Source of the DNA: Funiculus sociatus GB2-C1
Lineage (GTDB): Bacteria > Cyanobacteriota > Cyanobacteriia > Cyanobacteriales > FACHB-T130
Assembly: GCF_039962115.1 (NCBI RefSeq)
Contig: NZ_JAMPKJ010000025.1
Coordinates: forward strand, 1 to 64,000
Direction: 5' to 3'
DNA length: 64,000 nt
Part shown: positions 62,244 through 64,000 of the stretch, one piece after another
How positions within the stretch are numbered: the stretch's first letter is position 1
How the letters are laid out: each line of letters opens with the position of its first letter
Translations under genes and position numbers: made by a program
The notes under the pieces: generated by a model
Databases searched by the model: none
The model's input: only the letters and a program-made list of their open reading frames with translations
Told to the model about the DNA's origin: nothing

Positions 62244-63239
62244 ATGAAACGTGTAGCCATCAACGGTTTTGGCAGAATTGGACGAGCCTTCTTTCGCATT
62301 GCCGCCTCTAAAGGCGATCTGGAAGTTGTAGCCATCAATGACGTTGCCTTAAAATCAGACCAAGCAGCATATTTACTGCAATACGACTCCGTATATCGAC
62401 GCTTCGAGAGCGAAGTGGGATATGACGATAAAAGTCTGATAATTGGCGACAAGCGAATTAACCTACTAGCTGAACGAGATCCCGCCGCCCTTCCCTGGAA
62501 AGAATCGGGAATTGATGTCGTAATCGAGTCTACTGGCATCTTCCGCACGGCAGAAAAAGCCGGAATGCACTTAGAAGCGGGAGCGAAAAAGGTAATTATC
62601 AGCGCCCCTGCTAAAGGTGCAGTTCCTACGTTCGTGTTTGGAGTTAATCACGAAAAATATGATGCTGAGCGAGATAATGTCATTTCAGCTGCCTCTTGTA
62701 CCACCAATTGCTTATCCCCCATCGCCAAAATTTTAAATGATGAATTTGGCATTGAGAAGGCGCTGATGACTACGGTACACGCTTATACTGCCGACCAGCG
62801 TTTAGTAGACACTGGACATCCTGAAGAGTGGGCGCGGGGACGCGGCGCAGCGCAGAATATTGTCCCCACGACTACTGGCGCAGCAGTTGCAGTGGCGTTG
62901 GTGTTGCCGGAATTGAAAGGGAAACTTGATGGTATGGCTTTGCGCGTCCCAACCGCGACTGGTTCAGTCACAGACTTGAGTGCAGTATTGGAAAAATCGG
63001 TGACGGTGGAGGAAGTTAACGACGCTTTACGCAAGTATGCCAGCGGTTCGATGCAGTCAATTCTCAAGGTGAGTGAGGTGCCTTTGGTGTCTTCCGACTG
63101 CGTGGGCGATCCTAGTTCGGCTATTGTGAATTTACCTTCGACTAGCGTCCTTGCCGATAACTTCGTTAAGGTACTGGCATATTACGACAACGAGTGGGGA
63201 TACACTAACCGCTTGGTAGATTTGACTAGCTACGTGTAG
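62244..63239 (+). CDS. gap: Glyceraldehyde-3-phosphate dehydrogenase, type I
   Basis: A 331-residue NAD(P)-dependent dehydrogenase. It has the Rossmann start MKRVAINGFGRIGRAFFRIA, AINDVAL, catalytic C152 in SAASCTTNC, TTVHAYTADQRLVD, the GRGAAQNIVPTTTGAA loop and YDNEWGYTNRLVDL. Compared with the usual cyanobacterial Gap1 and Gap2 it is noticeably divergent (for example QYDSVYRRFESEV), so it may be a third isoform. The coenzyme preference cannot be set with confidence; a D follows AIN in the position typical of NAD binding. ppsA follows on the same strand after a hairpin, so the two may be separate units. Confidence 0.95.
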   Translation: MKRVAINGFGRIGRAFFRIAASKGDLEVVAINDVALKSDQAAYLLQYDSVYRRFESEVGYDDKSLIIGDKRINLLAERDPAALPWKESGIDVVIESTGIFRTAEKAGMHLEAGAKKVIISAPAKGAVPTFVFGVNHEKYDAERDNVISAASCTTNCLSPIAKILNDEFGIEKALMTTVHAYTADQRLVDTGHPEEWARGRGAAQNIVPTTTGAAVAVALVLPELKGKLDGMALRVPTATGSVTDLSAVLEKSVTVEEVNDALRKYASGSMQSILKVSEVPLVSSDCVGDPSSAIVNLPSTSVLADNFVKVLAYYDNEWGYTNRLVDLTSYV

Positions 63240-63255
63240 GTAAGAGGCTGGAGCC

Positions 63256-63296
63256 TTTTCCCTCGTTCCCTGGCCCAGCCAAGGAACGAGGGAAAA
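63256..63296 (+). terminator. Terminator hairpin after gap
   Basis: Arms TTTTCCCTCGTTCCCTGG (63256-63273) and CCAAGGAACGAGGGAAAA (63279-63296), one mismatch, CCCAG loop, 17 bases after the gap stop. It belongs to the same CTCGTTCCC palindrome family. Confidence 0.8.
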
Positions 63297-63400
63297 TTCG
63301 ATGATCCCAAAGAAATTGTAAAATAAATTACGAAGTAATGCAATATACCTCTTTAGGGGGTAGCGATAGCTAAAATAAACCTACAAGAGGAGAAAAAGCT

Positions 63401-64000
63401 ATGGTTACAGCGGCTACAGAAAGGACTTCTCGGTTTTCTAAAGAGCGATCGCTGGTTCTGTGGTTTGATGAAGTTGGGATTGTCGATGTCCCAATAGTCG
63501 GTGGTAAAAATGCTTCCTTGGGGGAAATGATTCGACAACTGACCAAGCAGGGGGTCAGGGTTCCCGGTGGGTTTGCAACTACTGCCTATGCTTACCGCCA
63601 TTTTATTCAAGCTGCGGGGTTAGAAAAGCAGTTGCGCGAACTGTTTGCTGACTTGGATGTAGAAGACGTGCAGAATTTGCAGGAACGGGGGAAAAAAGCC
63701 CGGTCGTTGATTCTAAAAACGCCGTTTCCAAGGGAATTGCAAGAAGCGATCGCGTCCTATTATCACCAGATGTGCGAAATATATGGTTATGATACCGATG
63801 TAGCCGTCCGTTCATCCGCCACCGCTGAAGATTTGCCCGATGCCAGTTTTGCCGGACAGCAAGAAACCTACCTGAATATTAACGGCATCAAAGACGTTTT
63901 AGAAGCCTGCCATAAATGCTTTGCTTCGATATTCACCGACCGGGCAATTTCCTATCGTCACACCAAAAATTTCGACCATTTTAATGTTGCCCTCTCCGTT
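63401..64000 (+). CDS. ppsA: Phosphoenolpyruvate synthase, 5' part (runs off window)
   Basis: The first 200 codons are present, cut by the window end. ATG 63401 follows AGAGGAG at good spacing. The N-terminal PEP-utilising ATP-grasp domain is recognised by LWFDEVGIVDVPIVGGKNAS, GVRVPGGFATTAYAYRHF, the ATP-contacting DVAVRSSATAEDLPDASFAG and GQQETYLNI. The enzyme makes phosphoenolpyruvate from pyruvate and ATP; next to gap this suggests control of lower glycolysis/gluconeogenesis. Pyruvate phosphate dikinase is related, but the ATP-binding sequence reads as PpsA. The central histidine and PEP-binding domain are beyond the window. Confidence 0.92.
   Translation, partial: MVTAATERTSRFSKERSLVLWFDEVGIVDVPIVGGKNASLGEMIRQLTKQGVRVPGGFATTAYAYRHFIQAAGLEKQLRELFADLDVEDVQNLQERGKKARSLILKTPFPRELQEAIASYYHQMCEIYGYDTDVAVRSSATAEDLPDASFAGQQETYLNINGIKDVLEACHKCFASIFTDRAISYRHTKNFDHFNVALSV

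Overview
The window looks like chromosomal DNA from a filamentous cyanobacterium, probably of the Microcoleus/Oscillatoria/Coleofasciculus type. The evidence is a magnesium-chelatase ATPase (chlI), an LL-diaminopimelate aminotransferase (dapL), dense GCGATCGC (HIP1) octamers in genes and spacers, and many short palindromic or MITE-like repeats of the kind common in these genomes. The genus is inference. I see no rRNA, tRNA, CRISPR array or intact insertion sequence. About 48 protein genes look real; three are clearly broken.

Layout. 0.2-8 kb: a decayed ISAs1-type transposase, a metallophosphoesterase, a DAG-kinase-like lipid kinase, proA, a bestrophin, folB and a patatin lipase carrying an unusual insertion. 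8-24 kb: a PAS-GAF-PAS-GGDEF-EAL protein, a membrane-anchored HTH-like protein, a giant alpha-2-macroglobulin lipoprotein and a class 1C penicillin-binding protein. The last two are a classic linked pair, here separated by gene debris: a Uma2 pseudogene and an antitoxin with what looks like a truncated toxin. A glycosyltransferase also lies between them. 24-32 kb: a secreted GH15 glucoamylase with a starch-binding domain, a pentapeptide-repeat protein, a Mut7-C nuclease-like protein, an aminotransferase, and a divergent redox locus (ArsR/RexT-like repressor facing thioredoxin and an Old Yellow Enzyme) with two palindromes between the divergent genes. 32-42 kb: carbohydrate genes (GH2 glycosidase, galT, galK, a UGT-type glycosyltransferase) with a degenerate M24 peptidase-fold protein and a DUF6745 protein. 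42-49 kb: small hypothetical genes among nested MITE-like repeats, then dapL, an MCE/MlaD-type lipid transporter pair and chlI. 49-54 kb: a CHASE2 Ser/Thr kinase, a GFA-family protein and a small membrane protein.

53.8-61.4 kb is the most striking region: a leftward RsbR-RsbS-RsbT stressosome module, then an RsbT-like/PP2C fusion phosphatase, then two hybrid histidine kinases, the first of which begins with another RsbT-like ATPase domain. The likely logic is stress sensing by RsbR/RsbS, release of the RsbT switch kinase, resetting by the fused phosphatase, and output into a two-component phosphorelay rather than a sigma factor. The window ends with a type I GAPDH and the start of ppsA.

Throughout, related palindromes sit at gene ends as likely terminators, and two repeats lie in frame inside coding sequences (the macroglobulin and pbpC).
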